DNA of 64,000 nt from Burkholderia pyrrocinia (GTDB taxonomy: Bacteria; Pseudomonadota; Gammaproteobacteria; Burkholderiales; Burkholderiaceae). The DNA is taken from positions 3,555,009 through 3,619,008 of the forward strand of contig NZ_CP024902.1 in the NCBI RefSeq assembly GCF_003330765.1. The letters are read 5' to 3'. The position numbers and the translations under genes are program-made. Below the pieces are notes generated by a model. It saw only the letters and a program-made list of their open reading frames with translations. It made no database searches and was not told where the DNA came from. Below are positions 38,801-47,828 of this stretch, in pieces; within the stretch, counting starts at the first letter, position 1; each line of letters begins with the position of its first letter.

Positions 38801-38829
38801 TATATACCCTCGGCCCGACACATTGTCAA
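38801..38829 (-). promoter_or_regulatory. Promoter of phnR
   Basis: Minus strand: TTGACA (38829-38824), a 17-bp spacer, TATATA (38806-38801). The -35 lies within TTGTCAACA (plus strand 38823-38831), also present at the phnS/phnA promoters, so autoregulation is possible. Confidence 0.7.
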
Positions 38830-38935
38830 CAGTTTTCAGTTTCCAAAAACCAATTCCGCCTGCCGGCATGCAACCGGCAGGCGGCTGTCGCGCGTCAGGC
38901 CGACCTCGCCCGAACCGCGCGACGTGTGCCGGCCG

Positions 38936-41107
38936 TCAGGCCGGGTGCTTCACCGGCCCCGGATCGCTGTGGCTCGGCCGGCCCGTCTCGACGTGGCCCG
39001 CGAAGCGGCGCACGACCTTGTCGTCGCCGCCGCGCAGCGTCGTCGCGGTGATCGTCAGATCGTACCAGCCGTGGCTCGACGACAGCTCGAAGTGATCCTC
39101 GACGCGCTCGCCCGGCTCCAGCGTGTAGGTCTTCGCGTGCGCATGGCTGTACGCGTTGTCGACCGTCACGCGGCACGTCGCGCGCCCGCTGTTGCGCAGC
39201 TGCAGGTACACGTGGCGGTTGCTCACGTCGTAGCCGATCTTCGCTTCGGGGTTCGCGTGGCGGCCGTCCGCCGCGAGCCGCGTGTTGCCCTGGAACTCGC
39301 ACAGATAACCGTTCGGGCCATACGCCGCGAGATGGTAATCGCCGCGCGCGGCCGACGTGCTCCACGTGTCGACGAAGCGGTCGTGCGCGGACACCGCGTA
39401 GCGGCGCGGCGGCGTCGCCGGGTTGCGGCGGTCGTACACGTAGAACGCCGCGCCCGCATCGCCGGAGTTGGCGAAGTCGAGCGATACGGTGTCGTCGTGT
39501 CCGCTCACGCGGCTGTGCACGAACAACTCGTACGGCAGCGCGCGCGCGGGCCGCGTGCCGGGCTCCTGCGCCGGCATCGACTGCTGCGCGGGCACCTGGT
39601 ACGCCTGGCCGGCCGTCGCGATGTGCTGCGGCACCGTGAAGCTCACCGTGCGCGTGTCGGGGCGCGCGGAGAAGTCGAACGCCGACGTGAGGTCGCCGCA
39701 GATCGACCGGCGCCATGCGCTGATGTTCGGCTCCTGCACGCCGAAGCGCGCTTCGAGGAAACGCAACACCGACGTATGGTCGAACGTCTCCGAGCAGACC
39801 CAGCCGCCCTTCGTCCACGGCGAGATGATGATCAGCGGCACGCGCGGCCCGAGGCCGATCGGCTGGATGCCGCCCGGGTCCGCGCCCGGCACGAGCGGGC
39901 TCATCTCGCCCGGGTACTTGTTCAGGTCGAGCAGCTCGTCGCCGAGGTTCGACAGCAGGTTCGACGACACGATCCCCTGGCCGTTGACGCCGCTCGTCAC
40001 CGGCGGCACCGGCGGCACGACGTGGTCGAACAGCCCGTCGTTCTCGTCGTAGTTGAGGATGAACACCGTCTTCGCCCACACCTCGGGGTTCGACGTCAGC
40101 GCCTCGAGCACCGTGTTGATGTAGAACGCGCCGTCGGTCGGCGACGCCTGCGGGTGCTCGCTGTATTTGTACGGCGCGACGATCCACGACACCTGCGGCA
40201 GCCGGTTGGCCTGCACGTCGGCCTTCAGCTCCGCGAGCGTATGGTCCGACGCGCCCTTGTCGACCAGCGGGCCGCTCGCGCCTTCCTTCACCTGGAAGCG
40301 CTTGAAGAACATCAGCGAGTTGTCGGTGTAGTTGTCGGTCGGGTCGCCCGGGATGCCCGTGCCGCCCTGGTACACCTTCCAGCTGACCTTCGCGTTCTCG
40401 AGGCGTTCGGCGTAGGTCGTCCACGTGTAGCCGTTCACGTCGTCGCGCTCGCCGATGCCCGGGCCGTTCGGCGGATTGCCGTAGATGTTGCGCGGGTCGA
40501 CCGTGCCGGTCCACAGGTAGATGCGGTTCGGCGCCGTGTCGGCGTGCGCAGAGCAGAAGTACGAATCGCAGATCGTGAACGCGTCGGCCAATGCGTAGTG
40601 GTACGTGAGATCCTGGCGCTTCAGGTAGCCCATCGTCAGCACGTCCTGCTTCTGGTTCACCCACTGGTCCCACTGGCCGTTGTTCCAGGACAGGTGGCCG
40701 CTGCTCCAGCCGTGGTTCGTGCCCGGCTGGAATTCGGTCGTCTGCTTCGGATCGAGGTAGAACGGCAGTACGTACGGCGCAGACGGATCGAGGCCGCGCG
40801 AATGGTAGTTCTTCGTGAACGCCGACGCCGGCGGCTGCTGCCACACCGGTGCGCCGCTCGGCAGCAGATGCGGGCGCGGGTCGTTGAAGCCCCGCACGCC
40901 GCGCAGCCCGCCGAAGTAATGGTCGAACGAACGGTTTTCCTGCATGAAGATCACGACGTGTTCCACGTCGCGGATCGTGCCGGTGCGATAGGCGGCCGGC
41001 ATCGCCAGCGCGTTGCGGATCGCGGGCGGGAAGCCCGCGTAGGCGGCCATCGCGCCGGCCGACTGGGCAGCGAGGCGCAGGAAATCGCGTCGATTGTTCG
41101 AGGACAT
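38936..41107 (-). CDS. plcN: Tat-exported phospholipase C (phosphoesterase family)
   Basis: Secreted enzyme of 723 residues that hydrolyses phosphatidylcholine and related lipids, releasing phosphate esters. The twin-arginine signal RRDFLRLAA starts at residue 6. The catalytic domain begins VEHVVIFMQENRSFDHYFG, typical of the non-haemolytic/haemolytic PLC and AcpA family, and includes FILNYDENDGLFDHV and PLIIISPWTKGGWV. Two C-terminal DUF756 beta-domains follow. The start is at MSSNNRRDF (41107). Whether it is PlcN or a sibling paralogue cannot be decided by eye. Its place beside phn genes suits phosphate scavenging. Confidence 0.88.
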   Translation of the reverse strand: MSSNNRRDFLRLAAQSAGAMAAYAGFPPAIRNALAMPAAYRTGTIRDVEHVVIFMQENRSFDHYFGGLRGVRGFNDPRPHLLPSGAPVWQQPPASAFTKNYHSRGLDPSAPYVLPFYLDPKQTTEFQPGTNHGWSSGHLSWNNGQWDQWVNQKQDVLTMGYLKRQDLTYHYALADAFTICDSYFCSAHADTAPNRIYLWTGTVDPRNIYGNPPNGPGIGERDDVNGYTWTTYAERLENAKVSWKVYQGGTGIPGDPTDNYTDNSLMFFKRFQVKEGASGPLVDKGASDHTLAELKADVQANRLPQVSWIVAPYKYSEHPQASPTDGAFYINTVLEALTSNPEVWAKTVFILNYDENDGLFDHVVPPVPPVTSGVNGQGIVSSNLLSNLGDELLDLNKYPGEMSPLVPGADPGGIQPIGLGPRVPLIIISPWTKGGWVCSETFDHTSVLRFLEARFGVQEPNISAWRRSICGDLTSAFDFSARPDTRTVSFTVPQHIATAGQAYQVPAQQSMPAQEPGTRPARALPYELFVHSRVSGHDDTVSLDFANSGDAGAAFYVYDRRNPATPPRRYAVSAHDRFVDTWSTSAARGDYHLAAYGPNGYLCEFQGNTRLAADGRHANPEAKIGYDVSNRHVYLQLRNSGRATCRVTVDNAYSHAHAKTYTLEPGERVEDHFELSSSHGWYDLTITATTLRGGDDKVVRRFAGHVETGRPSHSDPGPVKHPA

Positions 41108-41337
41108 GGAGAGGACCCTGTGGTCGGTAGGAGTGGGGCGCCGGTCGAGCGGGGCCGGCGGTCGGTGCGTTGCCGCTATTACCCCGCACCGGCATGTCCC
41201 GGCCGTGACCGGTTCCAACAGGTTTCTTGCGGTCACCCCCAGCTTTTTTTCGAAGTGGCGCACGACGCGTCTTTCATGCGGCCGACACATGCCTGCGCTA
41301 CGCTGACGCGCGATGAAGAGGGGGGAGAAGTCGAGTC

Positions 41338-42246
41338 GTGTTCGATCAGCTGAAGGCGTTCCACGCGACCGTCCGGCAGGGCAGCATCACGCGCGCCGCG
41401 CGCCACCTGGGCGTGAGCCAGCCGACGATTGCCGCGCAGATCCGGCAGGTCGAGCAGTTGTACGGCGTCGAGCTGTTCTACCGCAGCGGCCGCAAGCTCG
41501 AAGTCACCGAGACGGGCATCGAGCTGCTGCCGCTCGTCGAGAAGATGATCGCGCTCGAGGCGCAGGCCGACATCATGCTGCGCAACGTCGGCGGCCTGTT
41601 CGAAGGCCACTTGCGGATCGGCGCGACGGGGCCGTACTACATCATGGACGCGGTCGGCCGCTTCTCGAACGCGCATCCGTCGATCGCGCTCACGTGCCGG
41701 ATCGGCAACTCCGAGGAGATCCTGCAGGCGCTGCAGGAATTCCGCATCGATCTCGCCGTCTCGTCGCAGCGCAACGACGCCGAAGGCCTCGAACGCAAGG
41801 TGATCTCGACCGATCCGCTGGTGCTCGTCGTGCATCGCACCCATCCGCTCGCGCGTTTCGACGCGATCGATCCAGTGCAGCTCGCCGACGTGCGGCTGCT
41901 GATTCGGGAAGAAGGTTCGGTTACGCGCCGCTGCACGGAGACGATCCTCGCGGCGGCCGGCATCGCGGCCGCGTCGGTCGCCGAGATCGGCAGCCGCGAA
42001 GCGATCCGCGAGGCGATCCTGCATGGTGTGGGCGGCAGCCTGTTTCCGCTCGGCGAGGCCGAACGCCATCCGGACCTGCGCGTCGTCGCGCTGCGCGGCG
42101 TCGACACGACGATCGACGAATATGTGTACTACCTGAAGGCGCGCCGCCAGAGCCCGGCGATCGATGCGTTCCTCGCGTGCATCCTGCCGGCGGAGCACGC
42201 AACGATCGATGCAAAGCGTGCAACGCGGCGGGTGAACGCGCGCTGA
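41338..42246 (+). CDS. LysR-family regulator, probably linked to aminoethylphosphonate use
   Basis: Protein of 302 residues starting at GTG. The N-terminal HTH (FHATVRQGSITRAARHLGVSQPTIAAQIRQVEQLYGVELFYR) is followed by a LysR substrate-binding domain. It resembles the LysR group associated with aminoethylphosphonate catabolism (TIGR03339), which suits its position next to the phn and plc genes. It is divergent from plc and convergent with lldP, so targets could be plc or the phn operons. Confidence 0.82.
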   Translation: MFDQLKAFHATVRQGSITRAARHLGVSQPTIAAQIRQVEQLYGVELFYRSGRKLEVTETGIELLPLVEKMIALEAQADIMLRNVGGLFEGHLRIGATGPYYIMDAVGRFSNAHPSIALTCRIGNSEEILQALQEFRIDLAVSSQRNDAEGLERKVISTDPLVLVVHRTHPLARFDAIDPVQLADVRLLIREEGSVTRRCTETILAAAGIAAASVAEIGSREAIREAILHGVGGSLFPLGEAERHPDLRVVALRGVDTTIDEYVYYLKARRQSPAIDAFLACILPAEHATIDAKRATRRVNAR

Positions 42247-42357
42247 GCCGCCACGCGTTCACCGGTTGCGCGCTTTTTTTCGTGCATTTTTTGGCGCTTG
42301 TCCTCGCGCCTTCCCTCGTCTTTTCCTCGTGCCTTCCTTCTCGCGTCCGGCCACGCG

Positions 42358-43998
42358 TCACTTCGGCAGCGCCGGAATCATCCACGTCAGCACGTGCTGC
42401 TGCAGGAACACGAGCACGCCGAGCAGCAGCGTGAGAATCACGCTGTGCCAGAAGGTGCGCGCGAACACGACGCCTTCCTGCCCCTTCAGGTCCGTCGTCG
42501 ACACGCCCGTCGCGATGTTCTGCGGCGAGATCATCTTGCCCATCACGCCGCCGGACGAGTTGGTCGCGGCCATCAGCACGGGATCGAGGCCGAGCTGCCT
42601 GGCGGCGACAACCTGCAGGTTGCCGAACAGCGCGTTGCCCGACGTGTCGCTGCCGGACAGGAACACGGCGATCCAGCCGAGCGACGCGGATACCAGCGGG
42701 AACAGCGCGCCCGTCGACGCGACGCCCGTGCCGAGCGTGTAGCTGATCCCCGAGTAGTTCAGCAGGTACCCGAGCCCGACGATCATCATCACCGTGACGA
42801 TCGCGATCCAGGTCTGCCGCCACGTCTTGACCACGCATTCGAGGAACGCGCCGGGGCCGGTGCGCGTCAGCGCGGCCGTGATGATCGCCGACAGGAGGAT
42901 CGCGGTGCCCGTGCCGAGCGGCTGGAAGTCCCAGATCGCCGCATACGGCTTGTGGTACAGCGACACGAACACCGCGTTGTGCAGGCCCGGCCACTTGATC
43001 TTCACGTCGCCGATCATCGCGATGTTCGCGTGCACCCACACGATCACGACCACCGACACGACCAGCCACGGCAACCAGCCGCCAAAGCCCGCGCGCGCGG
43101 CGCCGGCGGCCGCGGGCACGCTGCGCGCAAGCGCGAATTGCGGATCGGGCTGCGGCTTCCACAGCTGCAGGAAGCCGATCGTGACGATCAGCGACGTGAG
43201 CGACGACAGCACGTCGGTGAGCTGGTAGCCGAGGAAGTTCGACGTGACGAACTGCGCGATCGCGAAGCTGCCGCCCGACACGAGCAGCGCCGGCCACAGC
43301 TGCTTGATCGAACGCAGTCCGCCGTACGCGCCGACCACGTAGAACGGCAGCAGCAGTGCGAAGAACGGCAGCTGGCGGCCGACCATCTGGGCGAGCGTCG
43401 CGGGCGGCAGCGACGTGACCGCGCCGAGCACGGTGATCGGCACGCCGAGCGCGCCGAACGCGACCGGTGCGGTGTTGAACAGCAGCGTATAGGTGAGCGC
43501 TTCGAGCGCGGGGAAGCCGAGCGCGATCAGCAGCGCGCTCGTGATCGCGACCGGCGTACCGAATCCCGCGATCCCTTCGAGCAGGCAGCCGAACGAGAAC
43601 GCGACGACGAGCAGCACGAGGCGGCGGTCGTCGGGCAGGTTGTCGAGCATCCACTGCCGGAACTGGTCGAAGCGGCCCGACTTCACCGCGATGTTGTACA
43701 GCAGCAGCGCGTTGAAGACGATCCACATCACCGGCACGACCGCGAGCGCCATGCCCGCGCCGACCGCGTTGAACGCGAGCGCGGCCGGCATGCCCCATGC
43801 GCCGATCGCGACCGCCAGGCCGGCGACGAGCCCGGCGAGCGACGCCTGCCACGCGGGGCGGCGCAGCACGCCGAGCGCGATCAGCGCGACCGCGATCGGG
43901 ATCGCGGCGACGAGGAAGGACAGGAGCAGCGAGTTGGCGACCGACGTCAACGGCTGCGCGAAGACGATGCCGGGCGGTAGGGCGTCGGTGGGATTCAT
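42358..43998 (-). CDS. lldP: L-lactate permease
   Basis: Inner-membrane lactate:proton symporter of 546 residues with about 12-14 hydrophobic helices. Family signatures include SFLVAAIPIAVALIALGVLRRPAW, EGIAGFGTPVAI, and TNSSGGVMGKMISPQNIATGV near the C-terminus. The start is at MNPTDALPPG (43998), 34 codons into the open frame. Its leader holds several repeats described separately. Confidence 0.93.
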   Translation of the reverse strand: MNPTDALPPGIVFAQPLTSVANSLLLSFLVAAIPIAVALIALGVLRRPAWQASLAGLVAGLAVAIGAWGMPAALAFNAVGAGMALAVVPVMWIVFNALLLYNIAVKSGRFDQFRQWMLDNLPDDRRLVLLVVAFSFGCLLEGIAGFGTPVAITSALLIALGFPALEALTYTLLFNTAPVAFGALGVPITVLGAVTSLPPATLAQMVGRQLPFFALLLPFYVVGAYGGLRSIKQLWPALLVSGGSFAIAQFVTSNFLGYQLTDVLSSLTSLIVTIGFLQLWKPQPDPQFALARSVPAAAGAARAGFGGWLPWLVVSVVVIVWVHANIAMIGDVKIKWPGLHNAVFVSLYHKPYAAIWDFQPLGTGTAILLSAIITAALTRTGPGAFLECVVKTWRQTWIAIVTVMMIVGLGYLLNYSGISYTLGTGVASTGALFPLVSASLGWIAVFLSGSDTSGNALFGNLQVVAARQLGLDPVLMAATNSSGGVMGKMISPQNIATGVSTTDLKGQEGVVFARTFWHSVILTLLLGVLVFLQQHVLTWMIPALPK

Positions 43999-44013
43999 CG
44001 TGTCTCCAATGTG

Positions 44014-44155
44014 GGCCCGGGTTGGCGCTTTAGCGCTTATGTCGGACCGAGTGAGTGCTTCAGCACTTACTCGGACCCCATGCTTTGCACCGATCCCCAT
44101 GCGTTGCGCGGTCGGCCCGGGTTAGCGCTTCAGCCCCCCGGATTCGGTGCAAAGC
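44014..44155. repeat. Direct and inverted repeats in the lldP leader
   Basis: Three elements lie upstream of lldP. Two direct 21-bp copies start at 44014 and 44114 (GGCCCGGGTT core, two differences, exactly 100 bp apart). A 13-bp stem 44047-44059 / 44062-44074 contains AGTGCTTCAGCACTTACTC. A perfect 12-bp inverted repeat lies at 44082-44093 and 44144-44155 (GCTTTGCACCGA). Together they could fold into alternative hairpins in the lldP transcript. Confidence 0.7.
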
Positions 44156-44537
44156 GGCGTTCAGCAGTCGCGACAACGATCGGTCGCTTGCGCACGCAAC
44201 TACGTTGCACGGCCAACCGATCAGTCGCTTAAAAGAGGTTAGGAGGCGCGCGGCGCTTGTACAAGGGGGACAAGCCCGATACGCGGCGCCCCGACACAGC
44301 CCCCCTCCGCCGCAAGGTGGCCGGCAGATGGCGGGCAACTGTCGCGCTCGACAGGAACCCCGTCGCGAACGGTTCGCCGGAGTGCACGACGCCATCACCC
44401 GCGCAATGTTGCACGTGCGACCAAGGTGCCTGCCGGCGGGCGGGGTGTTTCGTTTGGCGTCCGAAGCCTAGACTGGCCGCATCGATTCCGCCCGCGCCGA
44501 CAACGGCGCGGCACCGGACCCTCACGGAGCAAACACG
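44156..44537. other. Intergenic region upstream of the DUF4148 gene
   Basis: About 380 bp. No supportable gene; open frames here are compositional. The promoters of lldP and of the DUF4148 gene must lie within 44000-44537. Confidence 0.5.
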
Positions 44538-44849
44538 ATGAAGACGATGAAACACGCGGCAGGCGCGTGCCTGCTGATCGGCGCGGCCTTCGCCGCCCAC
44601 GCGCAGGCCGCATCGACGCTGACGCGCGCGCAGGTCCGCCAGGAACTCGTGGAGCTGCAGGCCGCCGGCTACCGGACGAGCCTCGCGAGCAGTCCCGACT
44701 TTCCGGAGAACATGCAGGCGATCATGCAGCGTGCCGCGCAGGCGCGCGGCGAGGATGCCGGTTACGGGAGCAACGGCCGGGCGAACGTGGAATCGGGCAA
44801 GCCGGCGCTGCCGCCCGCGACCGGTCGCGGCACATACGCCCATCACTGA
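44538..44849 (+). CDS. DUF4148 exported small protein
   Basis: Protein of 103 residues with a signal peptide (hydrophobic stretch ending AHAQA near residue 24). The mature part has the DUF4148 signature TLTRAQVRQELVELQAAGY, then ends in a Gly/Pro/His tail. The family is abundant in Burkholderia and has no defined function. Confidence 0.87.
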   Translation: MKTMKHAAGACLLIGAAFAAHAQAASTLTRAQVRQELVELQAAGYRTSLASSPDFPENMQAIMQRAAQARGEDAGYGSNGRANVESGKPALPPATGRGTYAHH

Positions 44850-44952
44850 TGGCTGACTGAACCGGATTGAACGCGTCACGGCGCGGGTGCAACCGGCGAC
44901 GCAGATGCGCACCGCGCACCGCGCCGACCGACGCGGTGCCCGTGCGCGATCG

Positions 44953-46566
44953 TCAGACGCTGAAGCGGTTCAGCGTGTACGCGCGATAGGCCGCGACGAA
45001 CGCGTCGAACGATCCGGCCTCTTTCGCTTCGATCTCGGCCTGCTCGGCCAGCGATTTCGCGGCGAGCGCCTGCTCGGTGCGCAGCGTCTCCGCCGACGGC
45101 GGATGCGCGCGGAAATACTCGGCATGCACTTCGCTCTGCGCCAGCGCGAACCCGAGGAACGACTGCCCGTTCTCGCGCATCGTGCGCAGCACGCGCGCGG
45201 ACGACGTGCGCTCCGGATCGGCGAGCTTCTCGCGTTGCGCGGCGATGGCACGCGCATGCTCGTCACCGCCGCGGATCTCGTCGAGACGGCGGCCGACGGT
45301 TTCGATATCGGCCATCAGCTGGTCCGCCCACGCCTGCAGCGTGATCGACTCACCGTCGCGCGACAGCATGAGCCCCGGCTTGCGGCCTTCCATCGTCACG
45401 CTGCCGAAGTTCGCGTTCGCTTCCTTGTACGCGGGGCAGTCGAGCGCCGGGCTCTCGTCGAGCGCGCACGCGAGCAGGAATGCGTCGATGAAGCGCGCGG
45501 TCTCCAGCGCGATGCCGGTCGGCTCGAACGGATCGATGTCGAGGCAGCGCACCTCGATGTACTGCACGCCGCGCGATGCAAGCGCATGCAGCGGGCGCTC
45601 GCCCGAATACGTGACGCGCTTCGGCCGGATCGTCGAGTAGAACTCGTTCTCGATCTGCAGCACGTTCGTGTTGATCTGGATCCACTCGCCGTCGCGATGC
45701 GTGCCGATCGCCTCGTACGCCGGATACGGCTCGCTCACGGCCGTCGACAGCGCGTCGAGATAACCGGGCAGCGTGTTGTAGTCGACTTGCAGCGCGGCCT
45801 GGGCGGTCGTGTTCGAGTAGCCGAGATCGCTCATCCGCAGGCTCGTCGCATACGGCAGGTACAGCGTATCGGCGTCGAACGTATCGAGCCGGTGCGGCTT
45901 GCCGCGCAGGAACTTCGTGTCGAGCGCGGGCGACGCGCCGAACAGGTACATCAGCAGCCAGCTGCGGCGGCGGAAGTTGCGGATCTGCGCGAGATAGCGC
46001 TCCGACTGGTAATCGACGAGCGTGGCCGTCGAGCCTTCTTCCGCATGCAGGCGCCGCCACACTTCCTCGTGCAGCGAGTAGTTGTAGTGAATGCCGGCGA
46101 TGCACTGCATCGTGCGGCCGTAGCGATACGCGAGGCCGCGCCGGTACACCGTCTTCAGGCGGCCGATGTTCGACGTGCCGTAGTCGGCGATCGGAATCTG
46201 GTCGTCGGCCGGCAGCAGGCCCGGCATCGATTCGTTCCACAGCATCTCGTCGCCGAGCGACGCATACACGTAGCGATGCAGATCGTCGAGGCGTTCGAGC
46301 GTGATCGCGGCGTCGCTTTCCGCGGGCGTGATCAACTCGATCAGCGCTTCGGAGTAGTCGGTCGTCAGCGCCGGATGCGTGAGCGCCGAACCGAGCGTGC
46401 GCGGATGCGGCGTGAACGCGATCATCCCGTCGCGCGTCACGCGCAGGCTTTCCTTTTCGATGCCGCGCAGGCCGTCGGGCAGATGCTGCCGCGTCGGGCC
46501 CGAGCTCAGCGCTTCGAGGCGATTCAGCAGCAGTTCGGACTGGCGGTGAGTCATGGTGTTCGACAT
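44953..46566 (-). CDS. gshA: Glutamate--cysteine ligase
   Basis: Catalyses the first step of glutathione synthesis. It has 537 residues and is of the proteobacterial type-1 class, recognisable from GIEKESLRVTRDG, HPALTTDYSEALIELITPA, GIHYNYSLHEEVW and the QINTNVLQIENEFYSTIRPKR segment. The start at 46566 (MSNTMTHRQ) is preferred; Met five residues in is possible. No partner gene adjoins it. Confidence 0.95.
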   Translation of the reverse strand: MSNTMTHRQSELLLNRLEALSSGPTRQHLPDGLRGIEKESLRVTRDGMIAFTPHPRTLGSALTHPALTTDYSEALIELITPAESDAAITLERLDDLHRYVYASLGDEMLWNESMPGLLPADDQIPIADYGTSNIGRLKTVYRRGLAYRYGRTMQCIAGIHYNYSLHEEVWRRLHAEEGSTATLVDYQSERYLAQIRNFRRRSWLLMYLFGASPALDTKFLRGKPHRLDTFDADTLYLPYATSLRMSDLGYSNTTAQAALQVDYNTLPGYLDALSTAVSEPYPAYEAIGTHRDGEWIQINTNVLQIENEFYSTIRPKRVTYSGERPLHALASRGVQYIEVRCLDIDPFEPTGIALETARFIDAFLLACALDESPALDCPAYKEANANFGSVTMEGRKPGLMLSRDGESITLQAWADQLMADIETVGRRLDEIRGGDEHARAIAAQREKLADPERTSSARVLRTMRENGQSFLGFALAQSEVHAEYFRAHPPSAETLRTEQALAAKSLAEQAEIEAKEAGSFDAFVAAYRAYTLNRFSV

Positions 46567-46871
46567 GGAGACGCAAGTGCGTGACGGCCGCGCGCAGAAC
46601 GCCGCGCGCGGCCGGCTGGATTGTTGGTCGCTTCGTTGGTAGCGGGCACTTTAACATCTCGCCGGAACACGCGCTTGAGGTGGCCCCGGGCATGGCGCGC
46701 GGGCCGGAGCGGGCCGCCGGACGGGCCGATCGCGGCTGTCGTGTCTTGTGTCACCGGTTCCAGGCGGCGCCGATGGGCGCGTCGGTCACGCGCATTCGTC
46801 CTACGGAACCTCAAGAGCTGGCAGACCTCGCGCGGTCGCACCCGACCGCGGGCCGTCGTCGTCGCCCACCA
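46567..46871. other. Intergenic region between gshA and alkA
   Basis: About 300 bp; I see no gene, repeat or strong hairpin. It should contain the gshA promoter. Confidence 0.45.
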
Positions 46872-47828
46872 TCACCCGCCGCGCGCGCCGCCCGCCCGGT
46901 CGGCCACCTCGTTCCACAAATGCAGCGCCGCATACGCGCGCCACGGCCGCCAGCCTTCGGTGCGGCGCTTCTGGCTCGCCAGCCGGTCGAGCGCCGGATC
47001 GCGCGCGGCGATCGACTGCATCAGCACGAGATCGGATGCCGGCCACGCATCGGGGTCACGCCACGCGCGCATCGCGATGTATTCGACGGTCCACGGGCCG
47101 ATACCAGGCAGATCGAGCCACGCGCCGCGCAGCGTCGCGAGATCGGCATGTGCGCGGTCGACCGGTACGTCGCCGGCCGCCACCGCGCGCGCCACGCCCG
47201 TCAATGCCGCCACCCGCTTGCCGGGCATCCCGATCTTCTCGAGATCGCACGCGGCCAGCGCGTCGGGCGTCGGGAACCGCCAGGCAGGCATGCCGTCTTC
47301 AGGCACGACACGCTCGCCGGCCCGTTCGACGAGCCGGCCGACGATCGTCGTCGCGGCCTTCACGCTCACCTGCTGGCCGACGATCGCACGCACGGCCAGT
47401 TCGAAGCCCGACCATGCGCCCGGCACGCGCAGCCCCGGCGCGGCCTCGACGAGCGGCGCGAACCATGGATCGCGCGCGAGCCCGCCGCCGATCGCGGCCG
47501 GATCGGCGCCGAGGTCGAACATCGTCGCGACGCGCGCGGCGAATGCATCGTCGACGTGACGGGCCACCGCCCCTTCGACCGTCGCGATCAGGCAATGCTT
47601 GCGCGGATGTTTCGTGACCGTGAGCCGGCCCGAGTCGCCATGCAGGTCGACGATGCGGCGATACACGCCGTCCGCGACCTGCTCGACGCCCGGAATCGCG
47701 CGCCCGCTGAAAAAGCGCAGCACGCGTGCCCAGTCGTAGGGCGCCTTGAAGCGCAGCTCCATCTGCGCGGACGGCGGCACATGGCCGCCGTTCACGATTG
47801 ACGTGATCGTTATTTTGTCGATGCTCAA
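46872..47828 (-). CDS. alkA: AlkA-type DNA-3-methyladenine glycosylase II
   Basis: Excises alkylated purines from DNA. It has 318 residues: an N-terminal AlkA beta domain (LRFKAPYDWARVLRFFSGRAIPGVE) and a HhH-GPD fold with VGQQVSVKAATTI, hairpin LPGIGPWTVEYIAMRAW and catalytic Asp266 in WPASDLVLMQ. Its ATG overlaps the ada stop (ATGA). In many relatives the equivalent is fused to an Ada-type N-terminus; here they are two coupled genes. Confidence 0.93.
   Translation of the reverse strand: MSIDKITITSIVNGGHVPPSAQMELRFKAPYDWARVLRFFSGRAIPGVEQVADGVYRRIVDLHGDSGRLTVTKHPRKHCLIATVEGAVARHVDDAFAARVATMFDLGADPAAIGGGLARDPWFAPLVEAAPGLRVPGAWSGFELAVRAIVGQQVSVKAATTIVGRLVERAGERVVPEDGMPAWRFPTPDALAACDLEKIGMPGKRVAALTGVARAVAAGDVPVDRAHADLATLRGAWLDLPGIGPWTVEYIAMRAWRDPDAWPASDLVLMQSIAARDPALDRLASQKRRTEGWRPWRAYAALHLWNEVADRAGGARGG

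Noticed and set aside
41108..41290. N-terminal extension of the phospholipase C frame
   Set aside because: It would place 61 residues before the twin-arginine signal, which must be near the N-terminus.
44047..44074. Intrinsic terminator in the lldP leader
   Set aside because: The stem is good but no T tract follows on either strand, so it is described as part of a repeat cluster.
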